Positions 1 to 11,610 of a stretch of 64,000 bases of DNA are shown here, one piece after another; position 1 is the stretch's first letter, and each line of letters starts with the position of its first letter. A program made the position numbers and the translations under genes. The notes beneath the pieces were generated by a model that saw only the letters and a list, made by a program, of their open reading frames with translations, was not told where the DNA came from and did not search any database. This DNA comes from JBDSSS01 sp963764195 (GTDB taxonomy: Bacteria; Actinomycetota; Actinomycetes; Actinomycetales; Dermatophilaceae): assembly GCA_963764195.1 (NCBI GenBank), contig CAVXRG010000003.1:744001-808000 (forward strand), written 5' to 3'.

Positions 1-339
1 GGGGCGGCGGCGACCGAGGCCGTCCAGGCTGCGTCGGAGGCCCTCTTCGGCAAGGGAGACCTCGGGGCACTCGACGGGCTGACGCTCGGCGACGCGACGG
101 CTGAGCTGCCGGGCGCCACCATGCCTGCGGGGACCTCCGTCGTCGACGCCCTCGTGGCGGTCGGGCTCGTCGAGTCCCGCAAGGCTGCTCGGCGCGCCAT
201 CGGGGAGGGCGGGGCGTCCCTCAACAACGTCAAGCTCACCGACCCCGAGCGCGTGCTCGAGGAGGAGGACTTCCTGCACGGGACCGTCGCGGTGCTCAAG
301 CGGGGCCGGAAGAGCCTCGCAGCGGCTCGCCACGCCTGA
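1..339 (+). CDS. tyrS: Tyrosyl-tRNA synthetase, C-terminal part (5' end outside window)
   Basis: Reading frame 1 is open from the first base to a TGA at 337-339 and gives about 112 residues. The last 70 residues form an S4-type RNA-binding domain (SVVDALVAVGLVESRKAARR, then a GGASLNN turn), the fold that closes bacterial TyrRS. The preceding stretch (ASEALFGKGD) matches the linker after the catalytic domain. TyrRS charges tRNA-Tyr in the cytoplasm; the Rossmann catalytic domain with HIGH and KMSKS lies upstream of the window. The internal ATG at 121 is not the real start. The tyrS-before-tlyA order is typical of Actinobacteria, here with an rRNA operon between. The S4 domain alone could belong to another protein, but the linker and context favour TyrRS. 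Confidence 0.9.
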   Translation, partial: GAAATEAVQAASEALFGKGDLGALDGLTLGDATAELPGATMPAGTSVVDALVAVGLVESRKAARRAIGEGGASLNNVKLTDPERVLEEEDFLHGTVAVLKRGRKSLAAARHA

Positions 340-426
340 AACACGCCGCTAGAAGTCGGGTTCGCCTGTGGTGCAACCGATCCCGCGCCCTTTCGGGTCC
401 CGGGCGGGCGTGTGGGGCGGGTGGAT

Positions 427-456
427 TTGGCACTCGGGCGAGGACCGGGTTACTGT
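427..456 (+). promoter_or_regulatory. Candidate rRNA promoter P1
   Basis: TTGGCA (427-432) and TACTGT (451-456) are separated by 18 bases, a good match to a housekeeping sigma promoter; transcription would start near 463. It lies about 500 bases upstream of 16S, as is common for actinobacterial rrn operons with several promoters. Inferred from sequence only. Confidence 0.5.
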
Positions 457-637
457 TCTCTACGTCAGCCCGACAGGGAGGAACGGACGCCACCGCAGCG
501 AGTGATTGCTGGCGAAGTTGGCCGGTCCCGGGGTTGGCGGAAGTCTGGTGGAGGCGCCTTGTGGGGTGTGGTTTACTGGATGTCCTGCTGAGGCTGGCGG
601 GGTCGGGTCTGGTCGCTCTGTTGAGCGGGTCACGGGT

Positions 638-666
638 TTGACTCCGTAGGTGGAGGTGGGTAAGTT
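638..666 (+). promoter_or_regulatory. Candidate rRNA promoter P2
   Basis: TTGACT (638-643) and TAAGTT (661-666) are separated by exactly 17 bases, the best sigma-70-like promoter in the leader. The predicted start near 673 lies just upstream of the antitermination block at 721, so transcripts from it would carry that block. Confidence 0.6.
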
Positions 667-720
667 TGAAGGGTTGCCCCGGAGCATGGCCTGGATGGTT
701 GTGTGATGGTGTGTGTCCGA

Positions 721-744
721 TTCTTGAGAACTCAACAGCGTGTC
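721..744 (+). promoter_or_regulatory. rRNA leader antitermination/processing box (boxA-like)
   Basis: TTCTTGAGAACTCAACAGCG matches the conserved actinobacterial rrn leader element. A related copy (TTTTGAGAACTTCACAG) occurs in the 16S-23S spacer at 2852-2869. Such boxes bind the NusB/NusE antitermination complex in studied bacteria; nusB itself is at 54469. Confidence 0.65.
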
Positions 745-955
745 AAATAAATCGATGCCAATTACCTCGTCTCGGGGCTGGCTTCATTGTGGCCTTCATG
801 GTTGTGGTGGGTTGGTTTCGGGGTGAATTATCCTTTGGTTGAATCGGATGACAAGTTCATTTTTATGGGCTGGTTGTTCGGCTTCTGCCGGGTTTTCGAG
901 CCCTTCATGGGTTCAAAGTTTGCTCGTGCTCGTTTCGGGTGTGGGTGTTTGAACA

Positions 956-6020
<5,065 letters not shown>

Positions 6021-6022
6021 CC

Positions 6023-6045
6023 AAAGATGCTACGCGTCCACTGTG
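6023..6045 (+). other. Right arm of 23S rRNA processing stem
   Basis: Complementary to 2865-2886, with one extra base (the T of GCTACGCG). It lies three bases after the mature 23S 3' end and before 5S, so folding brings the 23S termini together for maturation. Confidence 0.75.
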
Positions 6046-6110
6046 CGGTTCCCGAGACACAAAACGGGACCCAGGAAACACACAATCCACTGTTTTGATA
6101 TCTCCATAGA

Positions 6111-6228
6111 GTTTCGGCTGTCATAGCGAAGGGGAAACGCCCGGCTCCATTCCGAACCCGGAAGCTAAGCCCTTCAGCGCCGATGGTACTGCACTGGTTA
6201 CGGTGTGGGAGAGTAGGACGCAGCCGGA
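6111..6228 (+). rRNA. rrf: 5S ribosomal RNA
   Basis: About 118 bases beginning GTTTCGGCTGTCATAGCG and ending GTAGGACGCAGCCGGAC. The two ends form helix I (CGGCTG with CAGCCG). Internal CATTCCGAACCCGGAAGCTA (helix III loop) is typical. It is the last gene of the operon and is followed at once by a strong terminator. Confidence 0.96.
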
Positions 6229-6243
6229 CACAACTTATCGGGG

Positions 6244-6290
6244 CGCCCCGAACGGAACTTCATTGATCCGTTCGGGGCGTCCCTTTTTTT
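6244..6290 (+). terminator. Rho-independent terminator of the rRNA operon
   Basis: A perfect 13-bp stem, CGCCCCGAACGGA (6244-6256) with TCCGTTCGGGGCG (6267-6279), has a 10-base loop and is followed by CCC and seven T bases (6284-6290). It is the clearest intrinsic terminator in the window. Confidence 0.93.
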
Positions 6291-6351
6291 ATGGGTCCCC
6301 AGGGCACGCCGGTCACTGGCGCCCGCGGGTCCCGACCGGAAGGATGAGCAC

Positions 6352-7625
6352 ATGAGCGACCAGTCAGACAACGACCAGTCAGACAACAAGGAGCGTCGCG
6401 ACGACCGCGACTCCAGGAGCAAAGGACCGCAGCGCGGTGCCGGTGCCTCGAGGGGGGGCTACGCCGGCGGCGGCCGAGGTGGCTCCGGATCTCGGCCCCC
6501 TCGGACGGGTGGCCCGTCCTCCCGGGACGACCGCGGTGACCGTGGTGGTTACCGCGGCTCGAACCCGCGCGATGACCGGGGTGGCTCCTCCCGTGACGAC
6601 CGCGGTGACCGTGGTGGTTACCGCGGCTCGAACCCGCGCGATGACCGGGGTGGCTCCTCCCGTGACGACCGCGGTGACCGTGGTGACCGTGCGGTTACCG
6701 CGGCTCGAACCCGCGCGATGACCGGGGTGGCTCCTCCCGTGACGACCGCGGTGACCGTGGTGACCGTGGTGACCGTGGTGGTTACCGCGGCTCGAACCCG
6801 CGCGATGACCGCAGCCACCAGCGCCGGGACGATCGCGCGCGCGGCGGCAATGAGCGTTCGGGTCAGCAGCGCCAGAGCGGGCCCCGCCTGACGCCGAAGA
6901 CCCCGCGCCTGCCTGAGCCGGCCATCCGGCCCGGCGTCACCGGGCACGAGGTCGACCGGGGCGTCAAGGCGCAGCTGCGCACCTTGTCGAAGGAGAACGC
7001 CGAGGGCGTCGCGCAGCACCTGGTCATGGTTGCTGAGCTGCTCGACATCGAGCCGGAGTCCGCTCTCGCCCACGCCGAGACCGCGGTGCGTCGCGCCGGC
7101 CGAGTGCCGGCCGCGCGCGAGTCGCTCGGTCTCGTCGCATACCGGCTCGGTGACTGGGCCCGCGCCCTGGGGGAGTTTCGCACCGTGCGTCGCCTCTCCG
7201 GATCGAGCCACCTGCTGCCCCTCATGGTCGACTGCGAGCGCGCCCTCGGCCGGCACACCAAGGCGCTCGAGCTCGCGCAGAGCGACGAGGCCTCCACCCT
7301 CGCGATCGACGACAGGGTCGAGCTCGCGATCGTCGTGTCGGGGATCCGCCGTGACCTCGGGCAGCTCGACGCCGCGGCCGCCGGCCTCAACGACCTGGTG
7401 AAGCGGATCAACCCGAACCGGCCCTCGGCAGCGCGCCTCTACTACGCGTTCGCCGACGCCAAGCTCGCAGCCGGTGACGCCTCGAGCGCCCGGGAGTGGT
7501 TCGCGCGGGCCGCCGACGCCGACCACGAGCTGACAACCGACGCGGCCGAGCGCCTCGACGAGCTCGATGGCACCGAGGTCACCGACCTCGCGCCCGACGA
7601 CGACGTAGACGGTGGCGACGAGTAG
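6352..7625 (+). CDS. RGG/DRGD-repeat protein with TPR-like C-terminal part; apparent -1 frameshift near 6691
   Basis: ATG at 6352 follows a good ribosome site (GGAAGGA). The first part reads as Gly/Arg/Asp repeats of the type DDRGDRGGYRGSNPR. Near 6691 the repeat GTGGTGGTT is replaced by GTGCGGTT, one base short, so the frame slips. As written the first frame ends in a low-complexity tail at 6891. Restoring one base joins it to the second frame, which runs to 7625 and would give about 424 residues. The C-terminal 210 residues are helical and TPR-like (SALAHAETAVRRAGRVPAAR, YYAFADAKLAAGDASSARE), as in the actinobacterial TPR protein found before HAD and tlyA genes. The repeat part resembles flexible RNA-binding RGG regions. 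Function unknown. The slip may be a sequencing error, a real mutation or phase variation. Confidence 0.75.
6526..6810 (+). repeat. Tandem repeat, 69-bp unit, four copies
   Basis: Copies start with GACGACCGCGGTGACCGTGG at 6526, 6595, 6664 and 6741. The first two are exactly 69 bases. The third is 77 bases (one extra 9-base GDR unit minus one base) and the fourth carries two extra 9-base units before losing similarity near 6810. The nested 9-base unit (GGTGACCGT) makes the locus prone to slippage, and the one-base loss sits in copy three. Confidence 0.93.
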
Positions 7626-8718
7626 GACGTCGACCACGCGATCGCGGCTCCCGGGCAACTCCGCCCACGGTGACGGCGACGCGCTGGTCGCGGCATACGA
7701 GGCGGTGATCTGCGACCTCGACGGGGTCGTCTACCGCGGCGGCGCAGCAGTGCCCGGTGCCGCCGAGACGCTCCAGGCCCTGGTGGGGTCCGGGGTCGGT
7801 CTCGTCTACGCCACCAACAACGCCTCCCGCGAGCCGGGCGACGTCGGAGCGCAGCTCGCAGCGCTCGGCGCTCCGGCAGAGGTGGACCGCGTCGTGACGA
7901 GCGCCGAGGCGGGAGCCGCCGCTCTCGTCCCGCAGCTCGAGCCGGGCGCCGCGGTCCTCGCGCTCGGTGGCGACGGCGTCGCGTTGGCCCTGCGCGAAGC
8001 CGGCCTCCTTCCCGTGGCCCCCGCCGACGCGAGCTCGTCGGGGCAGGAGGTGGCGGCAGTCCTGCAGGGCTTCGGGCGCGCGCTCACCGTTGAGGACTAC
8101 GAAGTAGCGGCGCGTCACCTGTCCAGCGGCTGCGCCTGGGTCGCGACGAACGACGACGCGACGCTGCCCCTCGAGTGGGGGAGCGCCCCCGGCAACGGGG
8201 CGTATGTCGACCTGCTCGTGGGCGCGGTCGGACGCCGTCCCGACGTCGTCGGCAAGCCCCATGCCCCGCTCTACGAGCTGTCACTCCAGCGACTCGCGGT
8301 GGCCGCCGACCGTACCCTCGCCGTCGGTGACCGCCTCGCCACCGACATTGCCGGCGCCGTGAGCGCCGGTCTCAGCAGCGCCTGGGTCCTCACCGGCGTC
8401 GAGACCCCGAGCGCCCTGATCCTGTCGGCGGACGCACCCGCGCCGACCTACGTCATCAGTGAGCTGCACGAGCTGCTGGAGCCGTATGCCGCCCCGCGCC
8501 CTGACGGCGACGGGTGGGTCTGCGGTCAGGCGCGAGCGACGTTCGAGCAGGGCGAGCTGCGCACCGGGGGCACCGGCCGGGCCATCGAGGTGGTCCGGGC
8601 CTCGCTCGCTGCCGTCATGGTGCGAGCCGACGCCGTCGACCGCATCCAGCTCGAGGCCGCGGGTCGCGGCGTCGACGAGGTCTTCGCCTCGGACCCGGAC
8701 CCGCGGACGCACGCCTGA
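7612..8718 (+). CDS. HAD-superfamily (class IIA) sugar/nucleotide phosphatase
   Basis: The catalytic motif CDLDGVVYRG (Asp35 and Asp37) is followed by a NagD-type cap domain and by KPHAPLYEL and VGDRLATDIAGA, the class IIA motifs III and IV. Family members dephosphorylate small phosphometabolites; the substrate here is not predictable. The chosen GTG at 7612 overlaps the end of the previous gene by 14 bases. The first 28 residues are not conserved-looking, so a later start is possible. About 100 residues follow the HAD fold, including a VCGQARATFEQGELRTGG segment, a C-terminal extension common in the actinobacterial homologue. Position between the TPR gene and tlyA is the standard actinobacterial order. 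Confidence 0.9.
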   Translation: MATSRTSTTRSRLPGNSAHGDGDALVAAYEAVICDLDGVVYRGGAAVPGAAETLQALVGSGVGLVYATNNASREPGDVGAQLAALGAPAEVDRVVTSAEAGAAALVPQLEPGAAVLALGGDGVALALREAGLLPVAPADASSSGQEVAAVLQGFGRALTVEDYEVAARHLSSGCAWVATNDDATLPLEWGSAPGNGAYVDLLVGAVGRRPDVVGKPHAPLYELSLQRLAVAADRTLAVGDRLATDIAGAVSAGLSSAWVLTGVETPSALILSADAPAPTYVISELHELLEPYAAPRPDGDGWVCGQARATFEQGELRTGGTGRAIEVVRASLAAVMVRADAVDRIQLEAAGRGVDEVFASDPDPRTHA

Positions 8719-8782
8719 TCCACGTCGTAGCGAGTCCCCGATGACCGGGTAGCGTGGCTCGCGACAGGGAGAGGGGACACGG

Positions 8783-9046
8783 ATGGACAGCGACACGACC
8801 GCAGGAGCAACGACCGGCGACGCCGCCGAGACAGCGCCCACCCCGGCGCCCACCCCGGCGCCCACCCCGGCGCCCGTTCCCGCACCCACGCAGGCGCCCG
8901 CCCCGACGACGGGCGACGCGGTGGTCGACGACGTGCTGGAGGAGGTCGCGGCAGCCCGGTCCGATGACCTGGGAGCGCGCATCGCGGCCGGCGAGCGGGC
9001 CCACGAGCGACTCCAGGAGCGGCTTCGTGACCTCGGCGGGTCCTGA
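8783..9046 (+). CDS. Small Pro/Ala-rich acidic protein, unknown function
   Basis: An ATG with a strong ribosome site (GGGAGAGGGGAC, 8768-8779) begins an 87-residue protein. Residues 19-41 are a PTPAPTPAPTPAPVPAPTQA-type linker and the last 40 residues form one amphipathic helix (DDLGARIAAGERAHERLQER). There is no signal peptide. It lies 33 bases before tlyA in the same direction and is probably cotranscribed. A TAGCGT hexamer at 8749-8754 may be its -10. Small unassigned proteins at this place are common in actinobacterial genomes. Confidence 0.75.
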   Translation: MDSDTTAGATTGDAAETAPTPAPTPAPTPAPVPAPTQAPAPTTGDAVVDDVLEEVAAARSDDLGARIAAGERAHERLQERLRDLGGS

Positions 9047-9078
9047 CCTCCCGGCGGAGACCTGCTGATGGATCCCTC

Positions 9079-9888
9079 ATGACTGCGACCAGCCGTCGTG
9101 TCGACGTCGAGCTCGTGGCCCGGGGCCTCGCGCGTTCGCGGACGCAGGCGCGCCAGCTCGTCACGTCCGGTGCGGTGACCGTCGACGGCGCGATCGTCAC
9201 CAAGCCCGCCACCCCCGTCGGCGACGCGTCCGTCCTGTCACTGACCCGTGAACCCGACCGATGGGTGGGTCGCGCGGCCCACAAGCTGCTGCACGCCCTC
9301 GGGACGTGGCCGATCGAGGTCGCCGGCCGACGCTGCCTCGACGTCGGCGCGAGCACCGGCGGGTTCACCCAGGTGCTCCTCGAGGCGGGAGCCGCGCACG
9401 TCACGGCCCTCGACGTCGGCCACGACCAGCTCGTCGCGTCGATCGCCGGAGATGACCGCGTCACCGACCTGCCCGGGACGAACATCAGGGACGTCGACGC
9501 GGACGGGCTCGGCGGGGCCTTCGACCTCGTCGTGTCGGACCTCAGCTTCATCTCGCTCACCATCGCGCTGCCGCCGATCCGGCCCCTCGTCACCGACGGC
9601 GGCGACGTCGTCGTGCTCGTCAAGCCCCAGTTCGAGGTCGGTCGGGAGCGGCTCGGCCACCGCGGCGTCGTCACGTCCCCCTTCGAGCGCCGTCGGGTCG
9701 TCGGCCGGGTCGCCACCGCAGCGACCGAGGTGGGTCTGCACGTGCACGGGATGACGCCGAGCCCCCTCGCCGGCGGTGACGGCAACCGGGAGTTCCTGCT
9801 CTGGCTCGCCCCGCGGCCCGTGCCCGGCGCGAGACCGACCGCGGTGGATGACATGCTGGGGGCTCTCGACGTGGAGGGAGCATCGTGA
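9079..9888 (+). CDS. tlyA: TlyA-family rRNA 2'-O-methyltransferase
   Basis: The 269-residue protein has an N-terminal S4 RNA-binding domain (residues about 1-65, RRVDVELVARGLARSRTQAR). A FtsJ-like methyltransferase domain follows, with the SAM motif LDVGASTGGFTQVLLEAG and the catalytic region VVSDLSFISL and VVVLVKPQFEVG. In mycobacteria TlyA methylates 16S C1409 and 23S C1920 and sets sensitivity to capreomycin; the same reaction is inferred here. The 3' end overlaps nadK by four bases (GTGA), so the two are translationally coupled. The length is normal for the family. Confidence 0.94.
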   Translation: MTATSRRVDVELVARGLARSRTQARQLVTSGAVTVDGAIVTKPATPVGDASVLSLTREPDRWVGRAAHKLLHALGTWPIEVAGRRCLDVGASTGGFTQVLLEAGAAHVTALDVGHDQLVASIAGDDRVTDLPGTNIRDVDADGLGGAFDLVVSDLSFISLTIALPPIRPLVTDGGDVVVLVKPQFEVGRERLGHRGVVTSPFERRRVVGRVATAATEVGLHVHGMTPSPLAGGDGNREFLLWLAPRPVPGARPTAVDDMLGALDVEGAS

Positions 9889-10790
9889 CCCGCAGGATCC
9901 TGCTCGTGGCGCACCCGCGCCGACCCGAGGCCGTGGCCGCGGCACGGGGCGTCATCGAGCGCCTCACCCACGCCGGCATCGACGTCTCCCTGCAGGCGGA
10001 CGAGGCGAGGGCGCTCGACCTGACCCGCACCCCTCGCGTGCACATCGACACCGAGGGCCACGTCGCCGAGGGGTGCGACCTCGTCGTCGTGCTCGGCGGC
10101 GACGGAACCATCCTGCGCGGCGCCGAGTTCGCCCGCAGCGCCGACGTCCCGCTGCTCGGGGTCAACCTCGGCCACGTCGGCTTCCTCGCCGAGGCCGAGC
10201 GCGACGACCTCGACGCGACGGTCGAGCGGATCGCGAGCAACCAGTACACCGTCGAGGAGCGGATGACCCTGCGCGTCGACGCGAAGCACGGCGGTGAGCT
10301 GCTCGCGACGAGCTGGGCGCTCAACGAGGTCAGTGTCGAGAAGGCTTCCCGGGAGCGGATGCTCGAGGTCACCGTCGAGGTCGACGCGCGTCCCCTGTCG
10401 ACGTGGGGATGCGACGGGGTCATCGTCTCCACCCCGACCGGGTCGACCGCCTACGCCTTCTCCGCCGGAGGGCCTGTCGTCTGGCCCCAGGTCGAGGCCA
10501 TGCTGCTCGTCCCCAACTCCGCCCACGCGCTCTTCGCCCGGCCGCTCGTCCTCGGCCCGGACACCCACCTCGCCATCGAGGTCAAGGCCGACACGGAGGG
10601 CTCGGCCGTGATGTGGTGCGACGGTCGCCGACACGTCGACCTGCCCCCGGGCTCGCGCATCGAGGTCTGCAAGGGTGAGCGCCCGGTGCGCCTGGCCCGG
10701 CTGACGAGCGCCCCCTTCGCCGACCGGCTCGTCGCCAAGTTCGACCTCTCCGTCGCCGGCTGGCGGGGCAACGGCGCCGCCATCGCGTAG
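9885..10790 (+). CDS. nadK: NAD kinase
   Basis: The 301-residue protein carries the GGDGT motif (residues 71-75), the conserved NxxxEE-type block (ERMTLRVDAKH, then LNEVSVEKASRERML) and the glycine-rich CDGVIVSTPTGSTAYAFSAGG segment. It phosphorylates NAD to NADP, normally with ATP or polyphosphate, in the cytosol. The GTG start overlaps the tlyA stop (GTGA). The order tlyA-nadK-recN is conserved in Actinobacteria. The C-terminus shows no fusion. The next gene on this strand is recN; two small opposite-strand genes lie between. Confidence 0.96.
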   Translation: MTRRILLVAHPRRPEAVAAARGVIERLTHAGIDVSLQADEARALDLTRTPRVHIDTEGHVAEGCDLVVVLGGDGTILRGAEFARSADVPLLGVNLGHVGFLAEAERDDLDATVERIASNQYTVEERMTLRVDAKHGGELLATSWALNEVSVEKASRERMLEVTVEVDARPLSTWGCDGVIVSTPTGSTAYAFSAGGPVVWPQVEAMLLVPNSAHALFARPLVLGPDTHLAIEVKADTEGSAVMWCDGRRHVDLPPGSRIEVCKGERPVRLARLTSAPFADRLVAKFDLSVAGWRGNGAAIA

Positions 10791-10810
10791 CAGGCCTTGT
10801 GCCCGCTGGC

Positions 10811-11062
10811 TCAGGCGTCCGCGTGGGCGGAGCGCTGGACGGACTGCACCACGATCGTGCGGATCGCCACGAGCGCCGCTGTCGTGGCGAGAGCGGGCCA
10901 GCCCACGTCGGCTGCGAGCCGCAGCAGCCCCCCGGCCAGCAGCAGGTCGAGGAAGACCCGCAGGCTGCCGACGACGTCGCGGGTGGAGGCCAACCCCGCC
11001 AGGCCGAGCACGAGCCCGGACAGGACGACGGCGGGGGCGAGCACGGATGACACGAAGGCCAT
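10811..11062 (-). CDS. Small integral membrane protein, unknown
   Basis: The 83-residue protein is almost all hydrophobic, with probable helices at residues 5-27 (SVLAPAVVLSGLVLGLAGLA), 31-52 and 54-73. It starts four bases after the stop of the upstream DUF1622-type gene, so the two form a minus-strand pair inserted between nadK and recN. No catalytic motif is visible. Long open frames on the plus strand here are judged shadows because they are Arg/Gly-rich and have no domain. It may act with its neighbour, but no role is known. Confidence 0.65.
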   Translation of the reverse strand: MAFVSSVLAPAVVLSGLVLGLAGLASTRDVVGSLRVFLDLLLAGGLLRLAADVGWPALATTAALVAIRTIVVQSVQRSAHADA

Positions 11063-11066
11063 GGCG

Positions 11067-11510
11067 TCAGGCGCTCTCGCTCTGGGTGCCCGCCCCGGTG
11101 CGCCCGTGCTCCTTGTCGGTCAGCACCCGGCCCTCCTCGCGGATCTCACGGCTGAGGAAGTAGTTGAGGGCCGTGCGGATCGCGGCGACGGCGGCGAGCT
11201 TGCCGAGCTCCTCGAAGCTCGGGGCGATCGCGGTGCGCAAGATGTCAGCCGCGAGCTGGAACTCGAGGCCGAGCGCGAGGAAGCGGCCGAGCCCGAGCCG
11301 GATCGGCACGAACTCCTCGGCGTCACGTCGGGGCAGCGCGGCCACGAACCGGACGATCGCCACCGCCGCACCGACGACGATGACGAGCGCTCCGGCCGCT
11401 TCGACGAGGCGGACGAGCAGGTTCACGGCGGAGCTGAGGAACTCCTCGGAGAGGAACTGGTCCACCACACGCTCCTTCGTCTCGCGCTCCCGGGACGCCA
11501 GGTCGGGCAT
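11067..11510 (-). CDS. DUF1622-type membrane protein
   Basis: The 147-residue protein has a hydrophobic helix at residues 31-60 (AAGALVIVVGAAVAIVRF), then FVPIRLGLGRFLALGLEFQL and AADILRTAIAPSFEELGKLA. This is the arrangement of the DUF1622 family: two to three helices with a conserved RLxLGRxLxLxLEFxLAADI core. The function of the family is not established. It is the first gene of the two-gene minus-strand unit and starts about 100 bases from the divergent recN start. The C-terminal tail is polar and probably cytoplasmic. Confidence 0.82.
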   Translation of the reverse strand: MPDLASRERETKERVVDQFLSEEFLSSAVNLLVRLVEAAGALVIVVGAAVAIVRFVAALPRRDAEEFVPIRLGLGRFLALGLEFQLAADILRTAIAPSFEELGKLAAVAAIRTALNYFLSREIREEGRVLTDKEHGRTGAGTQSESA

Positions 11511-11598
11511 CGATGTCGCGAAGACCCCGGGACCGGCCCATTCAACTACACGGGTCCTCGCGCCGGGTGTCCGAGCCTCGACGCGGCCGACGTGCGCC

Positions 11599-11604
11599 TA
11601 GGGT
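11599..11604 (+). promoter_or_regulatory. -10 element for leaderless recN transcript
   Basis: TAGGGT lies exactly six bases before the recN GTG at 11611, so a normal start about seven bases downstream falls on the start codon. No clear -35 is visible. The same spacing precedes rarA, aroC and the acyltransferase gene. Confidence 0.5.
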
Positions 11605-11610
11605 GGTCCC

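Larger units (their letters stand above)
340..955 (+). other. rRNA operon leader, no protein gene seen
   Basis: The 616 bases between tyrS and 16S carry no credible coding sequence. Composition changes along it: GC-rich to about 600, then more T/G-rich. It holds two promoter candidates (427-456 and 638-666) and an antitermination/processing block (721-744). More promoters may be present in 780-900. Confidence 0.7.

Noticed and set aside
615..650. tRNA-like T-loop (GGGTTTGACTCC)
   Set aside because: No acceptor, D or anticodon stem can be paired around it; it overlaps the TTGACT promoter element instead.
6526..6810. CRISPR-like repeat array
   Set aside because: Repeats are contiguous, coding and 69 bases long with no unique spacers; it is a protein-coding tandem repeat.
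8526..10634. Minus-strand frame of about 700 codons opposite tlyA and nadK
   Set aside because: Antisense of well-supported plus-strand genes, with low-complexity composition.
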